Positions 8,080-16,177 of a stretch of 64,000 nt of DNA are shown here, one piece after another. This stretch comes from Chloroflexota bacterium (GTDB lineage Bacteria; Chloroflexota; Anaerolineae; Anaerolineales; Villigracilaceae). The stretch is from assembly GCA_016213105.1 (NCBI GenBank), contig JACRBN010000025.1:434001-498000 (forward strand). Direction: 5' to 3'. Position numbers and translations under genes: made by a program. A model generated the notes under the pieces. It saw only the letters and a list, made by a program, of their open reading frames with translations, was not told the DNA's origin and searched no databases. Position 1 is the stretch's first letter; every line of letters starts with the position of its first letter.

Positions 8080-10071
8080 ATGCTGGGTTTTTTGCAAGTC
8101 GGAGGAGTACTTTTAGGTATCCTCATCTTAATCCTGGTGCTGATCGCGTTGTCGGGGATCCGCTTCATCCCGAACAACCGCATCGGCATTGTGGAGAAAC
8201 GTTTCAGCGGAAAAGGTTCGGTGAAATCGGGCCTGATCGCGTTGAACGGTGAGGCAGGTTTTCAACCCAAGGTGCTGCGCGGTGGTCTGCATTACCTGAT
8301 GCCGATCCAGTACGTGGTTCACACCATGCCGCTCATCACCATCCCACAGGGCAAGATCGGCTATATTTTCGCACGTGACGGCAAACCGCTCGATCCGACC
8401 CAAACTCTGGCGACCAATGTGGACGCGCATGATTTTCAGGACGTGGAATCCTTCCTGAAGAACGGCGGCCAGCGCGGCCCCCAGCGCCTGATCCTGCGCG
8501 AAGGCACGTATGCCTTCAACCTGGTGCAGTTCGTGGTCATGACCGAGGGACGTATTTACACCCTGCCGCTCAGCCGCGAAGAGAACGAGACCATCCAGAA
8601 GATGGCCGAGGTCATCAATGAGCGCAAGGGCTTCCGCCCCGTCATCATCAAGGATACCGACGACCTGGTCGGCATCGTGACCGTCCACGACGGCCCATCC
8701 CTGCGCCAGGGCGAGATCATCGCCCCGACCGTGGGCGACGACCCTGCCGAAGATTCCACGTATCACAACAAGTTCCAGGATTCCGACCGTTTCCTGAGGG
8801 CGGGCGGCTTCCGCGGTCGCCAGTTGCAGGTGCTGGTCGAAGGCACGTACTACGTCAACCGCCTGTTTGCGACCGTCGAGATGATTCAGAAAACGATCAT
8901 CGAAGTCGGCAACGTGGGCGTGGTGGTTTCCTATACAGGCGAAACCGGCGCGGACCTCTCGGGCATGGAATATCGCCACGGCGAACTGGTTCTGACTGGC
9001 AACCGCGGTGTGTGGAGCGAGCCGCTCCTGCCGGGCAAATACGCGTTCAACACGTACGCTGGTAAGGTAGCCATCGTGCCGACGACCAACTTTATCCTGA
9101 AGTGGATTCGCAATCAGGTTGGCGCTCATAAGTTCGATGAAAATCTAAGCGAAGTCTCGCTCATCACGAAGGATGCCTTCGAGCCATCCCTGCCGCTTTC
9201 GGTGGTGGTGCATATCGATTACAAGAAGGCCCCGCTGGTCATCCAGCGTTTTGGCGACATCAAGAAACTGGTCGAACAGACGCTCGACCCGATGGTGTCG
9301 GCCTACTTCAAGAACGTCGGTCAGACCCGCACCCTGATCCAACTCCTTCAGGAGCGTTCGGCCATCCAGCAACAGGCCGGCGTGGAGATGAAGGAAAAGT
9401 TTGCCCACTACAACCTGGAGTTGGAGGAAGTGCTGATCGGTACGCCATCCTCTCCGGAGGGCGACACCCAGATCGAGACCATCCTGATGCAGCTGCGTTC
9501 GCGCCAGGTGGCCATCGAGCAGGTCGAGACTTACAACCAGCAGGAAAAGGCCGCCGTCAAGGAACGCGAACTGCGCGAGGCCCAGTCCCGCGCCCAGATG
9601 CAGACCAAGATGACGGAAGCCGAGTTGAGCATCAACATCCAGAGCAACCAGGGTAAGGCCGAGTACCAGCGCTCCATCCAGCAGGCCTCACAGATCCGCG
9701 CTCTGGCTGAAGCGGAAGCGGAAAAGATCGCCCGCATCGGTATCGCCCAGGCTCTGGCTACCGAGGAACAAGTGCGCGCGTATGGCGGCCCGCAGTTCCA
9801 GGTGACACAGCAGGTGCTCCAGAAGTTTGCCGAAGCCATCCAGCAATCGGGCGTGGATATTGTGCCGCGCGTCCTGATCAAAGGCAATGGTGGCGAAAAC
9901 GACAACAGCACCGGCAGCGTGATCGAAGGCCTGATGGCCATGCTGCTCTCCGAAAAGATGGGCGTGCCCCTGACGGAACAGGGCGAGCGTTCGCCTGAAA
10001 TCGAGACGCTGCGCAAGCAGATCCGCGAGAGTATGGCCACCACCAGCAAGCCCGCCGAAGAGAAGAAGTAA
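8080..10071 (+). CDS. SPFH/flotillin-like membrane scaffold protein
   Basis: This 663-residue protein has an N-terminal membrane helix (about 8-27) and a start typical of flotillins (IRFIPNNRIGIVEKRF). Several beta modules follow, then an SPFH segment, a charged Ala/Glu/Gln-rich coiled coil (about 480-570) and a short C-terminal region with a Gly/Asn linker. Flotillin-like proteins organise membrane microdomains and protein complexes. Residues about 119-147 and 232-260 repeat the pattern FQD..FL..GG.RG.Q...EGTY..N, so the N-terminal part is internally duplicated. AAAGGAGG precedes the ATG. It appears monocistronic, bounded by a strong terminator. Confidence 0.85.
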   Translation: MLGFLQVGGVLLGILILILVLIALSGIRFIPNNRIGIVEKRFSGKGSVKSGLIALNGEAGFQPKVLRGGLHYLMPIQYVVHTMPLITIPQGKIGYIFARDGKPLDPTQTLATNVDAHDFQDVESFLKNGGQRGPQRLILREGTYAFNLVQFVVMTEGRIYTLPLSREENETIQKMAEVINERKGFRPVIIKDTDDLVGIVTVHDGPSLRQGEIIAPTVGDDPAEDSTYHNKFQDSDRFLRAGGFRGRQLQVLVEGTYYVNRLFATVEMIQKTIIEVGNVGVVVSYTGETGADLSGMEYRHGELVLTGNRGVWSEPLLPGKYAFNTYAGKVAIVPTTNFILKWIRNQVGAHKFDENLSEVSLITKDAFEPSLPLSVVVHIDYKKAPLVIQRFGDIKKLVEQTLDPMVSAYFKNVGQTRTLIQLLQERSAIQQQAGVEMKEKFAHYNLELEEVLIGTPSSPEGDTQIETILMQLRSRQVAIEQVETYNQQEKAAVKERELREAQSRAQMQTKMTEAELSINIQSNQGKAEYQRSIQQASQIRALAEAEAEKIARIGIAQALATEEQVRAYGGPQFQVTQQVLQKFAEAIQQSGVDIVPRVLIKGNGGENDNSTGSVIEGLMAMLLSEKMGVPLTEQGERSPEIETLRKQIRESMATTSKPAEEKK

Positions 10072-10084
10072 CATCGAACCCGAG

Positions 10085-10116
10085 GTCCCCCCGATGCAAT
10101 TCGGGGGGACTTTTTT
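10085..10116 (+). terminator. intrinsic terminator of the SPFH gene
   Basis: GTCCCCCCGA (10085-10094) pairs with TCGGGGGGAC (10101-10110) and is followed by six T (10111-10116). This is a textbook Rho-independent terminator. Confidence 0.93.
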
Positions 10117-10133
10117 GCCGCCCGGGGCTATGC

Positions 10134-10139
10134 TATACT
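10134..10139 (+). promoter_or_regulatory. -10 box of the OsmC gene, leaderless type
   Basis: TATACT ends six bases before the ATG at 10146 and no ribosome site is present. The -35 region would overlap the T-run of the upstream terminator. Confidence 0.5.
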
Positions 10140-10145
10140 GCGAGC

Positions 10146-10550
10146 ATGGCAAACAAACTCGTACATCTCAACTGGGACCCCGAAGAGAATTTCATTCTCA
10201 GCGATACTGACAATCATCGCATCGTTATGAAGAAGCCGAAGGGCGTGAGCGCCTCGGACCTGCTGCCCATGGCGCTGATCGGCTGCGCCTCGCACGACGT
10301 GGTGGAGATCCTGGGCAAACAGCGTCAGGACCTGCGCCAGCTCAAGGTCAGCGCGGAGGCGGTCCAGGACGACGACCCACCCTGGCGATTCCGCAAGATC
10401 CACATCCACTACCAGGCCGTCGGCAAGGACATCGACCCCGAGAAGGTGCGCAAGGCGATTTTATTGAGCGAGGAAAAATACTGCTCGGTCTACGCCACAT
10501 TGAAGGATGCCGTCGAGATTACCCACGATTTCGAAGTCGTGGAAGACTGA
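10146..10550 (+). CDS. OsmC/Ohr family protein
   Basis: This 134-residue protein fits the OsmC family, thiol-dependent peroxidases that reduce organic hydroperoxides or related stress proteins. Two cysteines sit where the catalytic pair is expected: C47 in LIGCASHDVVEIL and C113 in YCSVYATL. The SASDLLPMAL segment is also typical. At this size and with the 'GC..hdvv.iL' motif it is closer to the YhfA-like branch than to Ohr. It appears to be a single-gene unit with its own promoter and a bidirectional terminator. Confidence 0.88.
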   Translation: MANKLVHLNWDPEENFILSDTDNHRIVMKKPKGVSASDLLPMALIGCASHDVVEILGKQRQDLRQLKVSAEAVQDDDPPWRFRKIHIHYQAVGKDIDPEKVRKAILLSEEKYCSVYATLKDAVEITHDFEVVED

Positions 10551-10567
10551 AGCGAACGCAGACAATG

Positions 10568-10601
10568 AAAATCCCCTTCCCTGAAAAAGGAAGGGGATTT
10601 T
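10568..10601. terminator. bidirectional intrinsic terminator
   Basis: AAAATCCCCTTCC (10568-10580) pairs with GGAAGGGGATTTT (10589-10601), with T-runs at both ends when read on either strand. It lies between the convergent OsmC gene and the membrane protein gene ending at 10627. Confidence 0.88.
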
Positions 10602-10626
10602 TTGAATTCATCCTCACATCTGCTTT

Positions 10627-11121
10627 CTACAGCTTGATCGGCTTCGGCCTGCGCGGACAGTCAACCGTCTCACAGCCTTCGCAATGTTTTTTGGAGCTTT
10701 CAGGCAGCCACCAAAATGCGACGACACAGAAGACGACCAGCAAAGCCAGCAGGCCCCACGAGAATCCCGTCAGGAGCAGATACACGCCCACGATGGGAGG
10801 CAGGAACCAGCCGGGCACCATCACGGCCACGTTGCGGCGGAACTCGCGGCTGAAGGTCCCGCCCGGTTTGGGCTTGAAGCGCCGCGCGGACAGGATATGG
10901 AATCCAGCCGGGCAGGTGCCCAGGCTGTAATGTCCGCAATACGGACAGACCCAGGCCATGTACAGCACGTTCGAGAGCAGGCTGTACGCCAGGTAGAGGA
11001 TTGCCAGCGGCGGCCAGGCCAGCCCCGACAGGATCGCGCCGAGAACGTACATCACGATCTGCAGGGCGTTTTCGCGCAGGATGTCCCACGCATTCATTTG
11101 GAAGGTCGGTTGGTTCGACAT
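10627..11121 (-). CDS. hypothetical membrane protein with cysteine pairs
   Basis: This 164-residue protein has about four hydrophobic segments (roughly residues 20-60 and 105-145) and two cysteine clusters: CPYCGHYSLGTC between the helices and CEGCETVDC near the C-terminus. The clusters look able to bind a metal or an iron-sulfur cluster, as in small ferredoxin-like membrane proteins, but I do not recognise the family. The ATG at 11121 begins a sensible N-terminus (MSNQPTFQMNAW). A longer frame would run through the divergent promoter. It is transcribed away from the gene at 11259. Confidence 0.65.
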   Translation of the reverse strand: MSNQPTFQMNAWDILRENALQIVMYVLGAILSGLAWPPLAILYLAYSLLSNVLYMAWVCPYCGHYSLGTCPAGFHILSARRFKPKPGGTFSREFRRNVAVMVPGWFLPPIVGVYLLLTGFSWGLLALLVVFCVVAFWWLPESSKKHCEGCETVDCPRRPKPIKL

Positions 11122-11159
11122 GGGATGCTTCACAAGGAGTTGGCTGGTTGGGGTATTTT

Positions 11160-11197
11160 GATTATACAATACCCAGCACCGTGGGTATTGTATAATC
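11160..11197. promoter_or_regulatory. divergent promoter inside a perfect 16-bp inverted repeat
   Basis: GATTATACAATACCCA (11160-11175) and TGGGTATTGTATAATC (11182-11197) are exact complements across GCACCG. Each arm contains a TATAAT reading outward (11161-11166 on -, 11191-11196 on +), placed to serve the genes starting at 11121 (-) and 11259 (+). The symmetry also suits an operator bound by a dimeric regulator. Confidence 0.6.
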
Positions 11198-11258
11198 GAG
11201 AAACACGGGTGGGCGCTCCACGTCATTCTCCCAATCCCTTTTCAAAGGAGGCCAGAAC

Positions 11259-11984
11259 ATGAAATCGAGATCAAATCGACGAGACGCAAATTCGGACAAG
11301 GGCAAATTTTCTGCCGAGGATTTGATGAAAATGCTATACATGCAGGCGAAGGCACGCTTTGGCCCGGCCGTCAAATCGTTCTGGTTCTACGACGGCGACT
11401 TGTGCCCGGGCTGCGCCATTCGTCCCATTGGCGCGATCCAATTCAAGGGCAAGGATGCGCTGGCGATCAATTCGTTCATCTACCGCGCACGGGGCGTGCT
11501 GATCGGTTATTTTCTGTGTGGAACCTGCGCCGCGTATATCTTCGAGGAAGCGGAGAAACATCCCTACACCGAGACTCCACTGCATGCCGACATCGAGCGC
11601 AATCTGATCGAAGCCTATCATAACCATTTGTCCTCTCGATGCTTGAACGCCAGACAGAACTGTAAGCGCGGTCCGCGTATCGTGTTTTATAATCCATGCG
11701 ATGCTCCCTTATCTGCAAAACCTTTTAAGGATGACCCGCGGCGACTTTACCCTTGCGCCGCGCCTGGCGGTGTATTACGTGACCATGCAGTGCAATCTCA
11801 ATTGCGCCTACTGCGAAGACTTTGGCGCGCGGCGCAATCACCAGGTCACACCAACTCCCAGGCTGGAAGATGCCAAACGGATCCTGCGCGTCATCCGCTC
11901 GGGAGTCGACCGCCTGTGGCTGACAGGCGGGGAGCCGTTGCTGGTTTCGCACCTCGCAGAGTTGCTGGCTTATGCGCGGAATGA
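11259..11984 (+). CDS. hypothetical zinc-ribbon-like protein with probable frameshifted tail
   Basis: The frame of 241 codons starts at an ATG preceded by AAAGGAGG. Residues 1 to about 126 look like a real protein: CPGC and CGTC pairs that could form a zinc site, and a helix with LHADIERNLIEAYHNHL. The last 115 or so residues are rich in Arg, Pro and Ala, overlap the radical SAM gene by 284 bases in another frame, and include that gene's promoter. A one-base shift near 11631-11640 would give a stop at 11644-11646, so the natural end is probably about 11646. Function unknown. Confidence 0.6.
   Translation: MKSRSNRRDANSDKGKFSAEDLMKMLYMQAKARFGPAVKSFWFYDGDLCPGCAIRPIGAIQFKGKDALAINSFIYRARGVLIGYFLCGTCAAYIFEEAEKHPYTETPLHADIERNLIEAYHNHLSSRCLNARQNCKRGPRIVFYNPCDAPLSAKPFKDDPRRLYPCAAPGGVLRDHAVQSQLRLLRRLWRAAQSPGHTNSQAGRCQTDPARHPLGSRPPVADRRGAVAGFAPRRVAGLCAE
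11688..11693 (+). promoter_or_regulatory. -10 box of the radical SAM gene, leaderless type
   Basis: TATAAT ends seven bases before the ATG at 11701, and no ribosome site lies between. This places the transcription start at the initiation codon. Confidence 0.6.
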
Positions 11985-12804
11985 GTTGAAGTTCCGCGAG
12001 ATTAGTTTGATCACCAATGGGGTATTGCTATTCAGAAAACCCACCACTGAGATCACAGAGGACACGGAGAAAAGCCGTTTAAAAACCTCCGTGGACTCAG
12101 TGTTCTCCGTGGTGAAGCATGTAGACCGTCTCATCGTCAGCCTCGACTCTTTGGAGCCGCAAACCTTGAACCAGGTCAGCGTGCCAGATGCGTACGCAAA
12201 CACGGTTATCGAAAATGTGCGCGCAGCGGCTACCCTGCAAAAGGAACACCATTTCAAGTTGATCCTTAACGCCGTCATCACGCCCGAGACCCTGCCCGGC
12301 CTGGATGCGCTGCTGGCCTTCTGCGCGGAGAACCACATCCGCATTTCATTCTCGCCGCAGTCGGTCAACAACCTGCCGCGCTATGAACTGGTCACATCCG
12401 CTGAATACCGCGCCTTCATCGAAAAGCTGGTCGCGCTCAAAAAGCAGGGCGCGCCGATCCTGGGGAGTCTGTCGTATTTCAAGATGCTGCTCGATCAAAC
12501 CCCTTACGAATGTTACCCGACTCTCATTCCGCGCATTCTGCCCGACGGCTGGCTGACCTATCCGTGCCGGCCGATGGAGAAGGCGGGCGGCGAGCAGGGC
12601 GGGCGCGCCGTGAATCTGCTGAACGTTCAAAGCTGGGACGAGGCTTGGAGGATGGCGGCCAAAACATACGGCGATGCGCCCACCTCGTGCGTGTCCTGTT
12701 TTCAGCAGTGCTACGCGGAGCCGTCGCTGATGCAGGCGCATCCGTTCGAGTATTTGACCGAAAAATTCCGCGGGATGGATCCAGGCACCTATGCTCCAGG
12801 ATAA
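11701..12804 (+). CDS. radical SAM enzyme with in-frame repeat insert
   Basis: This 367-residue enzyme has the 4Fe-4S/SAM motif CNLNCAYC (C31, C35, C38), a GGEPLL segment and the SLDS strand. Later cysteines (ECYP, CRPM, CVSCFQQC) suggest an auxiliary SPASM-like cluster. Such proteins often modify peptides, cofactors or lipids, but the substrate is not evident. Residues about 114-138 are encoded by a palindromic intergenic-type repeat (12042-12114) lodged between the ITNG strand and the VDRLIVSLD strand. Its end overlaps the FAD oxidoreductase start by 14 bases, so the two probably act together. Confidence 0.88.
   Translation: MLPYLQNLLRMTRGDFTLAPRLAVYYVTMQCNLNCAYCEDFGARRNHQVTPTPRLEDAKRILRVIRSGVDRLWLTGGEPLLVSHLAELLAYARNELKFREISLITNGVLLFRKPTTEITEDTEKSRLKTSVDSVFSVVKHVDRLIVSLDSLEPQTLNQVSVPDAYANTVIENVRAAATLQKEHHFKLILNAVITPETLPGLDALLAFCAENHIRISFSPQSVNNLPRYELVTSAEYRAFIEKLVALKKQGAPILGSLSYFKMLLDQTPYECYPTLIPRILPDGWLTYPCRPMEKAGGEQGGRAVNLLNVQSWDEAWRMAAKTYGDAPTSCVSCFQQCYAEPSLMQAHPFEYLTEKFRGMDPGTYAPG
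12042..12114. repeat. REP-like palindrome inside the radical SAM gene
   Basis: The 28-base arms 12042-12069 and 12087-12114 match in 23 of 28 positions as an inverted repeat around 17 bases. The CACCAC-GAGA-CAC-GAG-CACGGAG wording resembles a common intergenic repeat of several phyla. It keeps the reading frame open and adds about 25 codons. Confidence 0.8.
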
Positions 12805-14365
12805 GGATTTGGAGTCCAAAGTCTCCAGACTTTGGATACCTAATGACGGGAGTCGTTGGAATCCAGACGTCATCGTTATCGGCGGGGGTGTGGCGGGACT
12901 GAGCGCGGCCCTGCACCTGGCCGAGCGCGGACTGCATCCCTTGATTCTCGAAGCGGATGAGCAGTTCATCGGCGGGCGGCTGGCAGGCGGGGAGACGGTC
13001 GAGGTCGGCGGAACTTCGTTTCGGCTGGAACATGGCGTGCATGGCATCTGGTCGCAGTATCGCAATTTGCAGGCCATGCTGGCGCGTCACAACCTGCGCC
13101 CGGTCTTCGTCCCTGCGCGGGAGGAGAACTGGATTCACAAGGACGGTTCCTTCCTGGGCATGGCGCCTGTCGGCTCGGCGATCCGCCGCTCGTTCATCCC
13201 GCCGCCATTTCATTACCTGCAATTATTCCTGCGCCGTAAATTCCTGTGGATGCTCGACCTGCGCGACTGGCCCTCGCTGTTCAACGTGTGGTCGGGACTC
13301 ATCATGGCGGTGGGCATCGATCCCTTCGCCGAGAATCAGCCGATGGAGGGCATCACGCTCGGCGACATGACGAAGAAATGGTCGCCTGCGCTCAAGTCGT
13401 TTTTCCTCGGGCTGGCCCGCAACGGACTTTCCTCCCATCCCGATGAAGTATCCATTTCGGGATTCATCGCCTTCCTGCGCTTTTACACGTTGCTGCGCCG
13501 CGACGCGTGGATGTTCTCCTATCTGCCCGAGGAGGGCGGCACCAGCGTCTGTGAGCCGCTGGCAGCCAGGGTCAACGAACTCGGAGGCAGAATCAGGTTC
13601 GGGTCCAGGGCGAAGCGCATCGTCCAGGAAGGGGACGTGTGGCAGGTGACGTGGGACACCTCCCAGGGCGAAGAATCCGCCTGCGCGACGCAGGTCATCC
13701 TGGCGGTCGATCCCAACAATGCGAAGAAAATCCTGACGGAGAGTTTCGGCGCGGAGGTGGACAAGTTATTCTTCCCGCGCGCGCTGTCGAACGCGGTCAT
13801 CCGCCTGTGGTTCGACGCGCAGCCGCGCCCGACCGCCGAGGCGGGCATCTTCACGGGCGATTTCACCGTGCATAATTATTTCTGGCTGGATCGCCTCTAC
13901 AATCCGTTTCGACGCTGGGCGCGGGAGATGGGCGGCTCGGCGCTGGAGGTACATGTCTACGGCCCGCCCGAGACGCTGGCCCAGCCCGATGCGGCGCTGA
14001 TCGCGCAGGCCATCACCGATGTGCAGCAGGCCTGGCCCGAACTGCGCGGACATCGCATCGGTCAGCACTTGCAGCGCAACCCCGAGACGCATACCCTGCC
14101 CGCTGTGGGCCCGAAGGAAAAACACCTGGGCATCGAAACGCCGTGGACAAATCTGTTCTGCGCGGGAGATTGGGTGCGGCATCCCGCGCCCGCCTTCTTT
14201 TTGGAGCGCGCCTGCCTGACGGGCATCGAGGCGGCTAATGCAGTGTTTTCCGCGCGCGGTTTGCAGCCCTGGCGGCTGATGGAGTATCTGCCCGCTGAGC
14301 CGTTTGTGGCGTGGATCGAGGGGTTGATGCGGAAGGGCAGGAAGAAGAGGAAATCTGGACGGTAG
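12791..14365 (+). CDS. FAD-dependent oxidoreductase (phytoene desaturase/amine oxidase superfamily)
   Basis: This 524-residue flavoprotein has a Rossmann FAD site VIVIGGGVAGLSAALHLAERG (from about residue 27) with the acidic EAD end. An NAD(P)-binding_8/amine oxidase-like body follows, and a C-terminal FAD segment LFCAGDWVRHPAPAFFLERA. These enzymes desaturate or isomerise carotenoids and related lipids, or oxidise amines. The substrate is not known. The ATG at 12791 overlaps the radical SAM stop by 14 bases. A palindrome at 12815 encodes part of a 26-residue N-terminal extension absent from ordinary members. Confidence 0.87.
   Translation: MLQDKDLESKVSRLWIPNDGSRWNPDVIVIGGGVAGLSAALHLAERGLHPLILEADEQFIGGRLAGGETVEVGGTSFRLEHGVHGIWSQYRNLQAMLARHNLRPVFVPAREENWIHKDGSFLGMAPVGSAIRRSFIPPPFHYLQLFLRRKFLWMLDLRDWPSLFNVWSGLIMAVGIDPFAENQPMEGITLGDMTKKWSPALKSFFLGLARNGLSSHPDEVSISGFIAFLRFYTLLRRDAWMFSYLPEEGGTSVCEPLAARVNELGGRIRFGSRAKRIVQEGDVWQVTWDTSQGEESACATQVILAVDPNNAKKILTESFGAEVDKLFFPRALSNAVIRLWFDAQPRPTAEAGIFTGDFTVHNYFWLDRLYNPFRRWAREMGGSALEVHVYGPPETLAQPDAALIAQAITDVQQAWPELRGHRIGQHLQRNPETHTLPAVGPKEKHLGIETPWTNLFCAGDWVRHPAPAFFLERACLTGIEAANAVFSARGLQPWRLMEYLPAEPFVAWIEGLMRKGRKKRKSGR
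12815..12836. repeat. palindrome with the TCCAAAGTC core inside the FAD gene
   Basis: TCCAAAGTCT (12815-12824) and AGACTTTGGA (12827-12836) are perfect complements around CC. The core matches the hairpin at 2343-2382. It is translated as residues of the N-terminal extension of the FAD oxidoreductase. Confidence 0.75.
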
Positions 14366-14437
14366 GAATGAGGCCTCCTCCGCCCTCCTGTGTCCGTCAT
14401 TTAGGCAAATAGATTTTCTCCACCCTGTAAAACACCT

Positions 14438-14446
14438 TGCTATAAT
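14438..14446 (+). promoter_or_regulatory. extended -10 promoter of pgm
   Basis: TGC immediately precedes TATAAT (14441-14446), an extended -10 element, 30 bases before the ATG of pgm. A CGGAGG ribosome site lies in the short leader. Confidence 0.65.
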
Positions 14447-14476
14447 AGCCAAAACTCTTTGTCCTCGGAGGTCGCC

Positions 14477-16114
14477 ATGTCCCACCCGCTTGCCGGTCAG
14501 CCCGCCCCGCGTGAACTATTAACGAACATTCCCCGCCTCGTGTCCGCGTACTACACGGGACATCCCGACCCGCAGGAGGCTGCGCAGCAGGTCGCATTCG
14601 GCACCTCGGGGCACCGCGGCACCTCGACCCAGGGCGGCTTTAACGAGGATCACATCCTGGCCGTGTGCCAGGCGCTGGTGGAGTATCGACAGCAGGCGGG
14701 CATTACGGGTCCGCTGTTCATCGGCAAGGATACGCACGCCCTGTCGGAACCGGCCGAGGCGACCGCCATCGAAGTCTTCGCCGCCAATGGCATCGAGATC
14801 CGCATTGCGGACGGATACGTTCCCACGCCGGTCGTCTCGCACGCCATCCTGGCCTACAACCGCGGACGCACCAGCGGACTGGCCGACGGGGTGGTCATCA
14901 CGCCCTCGCACAATCCGCCCGCGGACGGCGGCTTCAAATACAACCCGCCCAACGGCGGTCCCGCCGGCCCAGAGATCACCAACGTTGTGCAGAAACGCGC
15001 CAACGAAATTTTGCGCGACGGGCTCAAAGCCGTGAAGCGGATTCCGCTCCGACAGGCGCGCGCGGCCAGCACCACGCAACTCCACGACTTTGTCATGCCC
15101 TACGTCCGCGACCTGGGCAACGTGATCGAGATGGACAAACTCGGCGGCCTGCGCATCGGCGTCGACCCGATGGGCGGCGCGGCGGTCAACATGTGGGATG
15201 GCATCGCCGACATCCACAAACTCAACCTCACGGTCGTCAACCGCGCGGTCGACCCGACCTTCTCCTTCATGACCGTCGACCACGACGGCAAGATCCGCAT
15301 GGATTGTTCGTCGCCGTTCGCGATGGCGGGGCTGATCCGCCTGAAGGATGACTTCGACATCGCCTTTGGCAACGACCCCGACGTCGACCGTCACGGCATC
15401 GTCACTCCGTCCTCGGGCCTGCTCAACCCGAATCATTTCCTGGCGGTGGCGATCAACTACCTATACAAGAGCCGCTCGAGCTGGCGTGCGGATGCGCAAG
15501 TCGGCAAAACGCTGGTCTCGTCATCCATGATCGACCGCGTGGCGAAGGACTTGGGCCGCAGGTTGAATGAAGTCCCGGTGGGATTCAAATGGTTCGTGGA
15601 TGGCCTGGTGGATGGCTCCTTCGGCTTCGGCGGCGAGGAAAGCGCGGGCGCTTCCTTCCTGCGCAAGGACGGCACGGTCTGGACGACCGACAAGGACGGC
15701 ATCCTCCTCGACCTGCTGGCGGCGGAGATCACCGCCCTGACCGGGCGCGACCCGGGCCTGCATTATCAGGACCTGACGGCGAAGTTCGGCGCACCGGTCT
15801 ACAGGCGCATCGACGCCAAGGCGGACGCCGCGCAGAAGAATGTGCTCAAAAATCTCGCGCCCGAGGATGTCAAAGCGGATACGCTGGCCGGCGAAAAGAT
15901 CACCGCGCGGCTGACGGCGGCGCCCGGCAACGGCGCGTCCATCGGCGGCCTCAAAGTCGTGACCGACAACGGCTGGTTCGCGGCGCGCCCCTCCGGCACC
16001 GAGGATGTGTACAAGATCTACGCCGAAAGTTTCATAGACGAGGCGCACCTGAACCGCATCTTCGCTGAAGCGCAGGAGATCGTCAGCGCGGCGTTCAAGG
16101 CGGCGGGGGCGTAA
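14477..16114 (+). CDS. pgm: phosphoglucomutase (alpha-D-glucose phosphate-specific)
   Basis: This 545-residue enzyme interconverts glucose 1-phosphate and glucose 6-phosphate and has the size of E. coli Pgm. The phosphoserine loop is TPSHNPP (S144), the magnesium loop DPDVDRHG (D300, D302, D304), the sugar loop GGEESAG and the C-terminal phosphate site [12 protein letters not shown]. The ATG at 14477 is preceded by CGGAGG six bases away. An in-frame ATG at 14459 lacks such a site. It seems to be a single-gene unit between an extended -10 promoter and a strong terminator. Confidence 0.96.
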   Translation: MSHPLAGQPAPRELLTNIPRLVSAYYTGHPDPQEAAQQVAFGTSGHRGTSTQGGFNEDHILAVCQALVEYRQQAGITGPLFIGKDTHALSEPAEATAIEVFAANGIEIRIADGYVPTPVVSHAILAYNRGRTSGLADGVVITPSHNPPADGGFKYNPPNGGPAGPEITNVVQKRANEILRDGLKAVKRIPLRQARAASTTQLHDFVMPYVRDLGNVIEMDKLGGLRIGVDPMGGAAVNMWDGIADIHKLNLTVVNRAVDPTFSFMTVDHDGKIRMDCSSPFAMAGLIRLKDDFDIAFGNDPDVDRHGIVTPSSGLLNPNHFLAVAINYLYKSRSSWRADAQVGKTLVSSSMIDRVAKDLGRRLNEVPVGFKWFVDGLVDGSFGFGGEESAGASFLRKDGTVWTTDKDGILLDLLAAEITALTGRDPGLHYQDLTAKFGAPVYRRIDAKADAAQKNVLKNLAPEDVKADTLAGEKITARLTAAPGNGASIGGLKVVTDNGWFAARPSGTEDVYKIYAESFIDEAHLNRIFAEAQEIVSAAFKAAGA

Positions 16115-16126
16115 TAACAGGAAAGC

Positions 16127-16165
16127 AAGACCCTAAAGGTTTTTCAAACCTTTAGGGTCTTTTTG
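16127..16165. terminator. bidirectional terminator between pgm and the - strand FAD gene
   Basis: The arm 16127-16142 (AAGACCCTAAAGGTTT) pairs perfectly with 16146-16161 around a three-base loop and is followed by T. It sits between convergent genes. Confidence 0.92.
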
Positions 16166-16177
16166 TATCCTTCGTGA

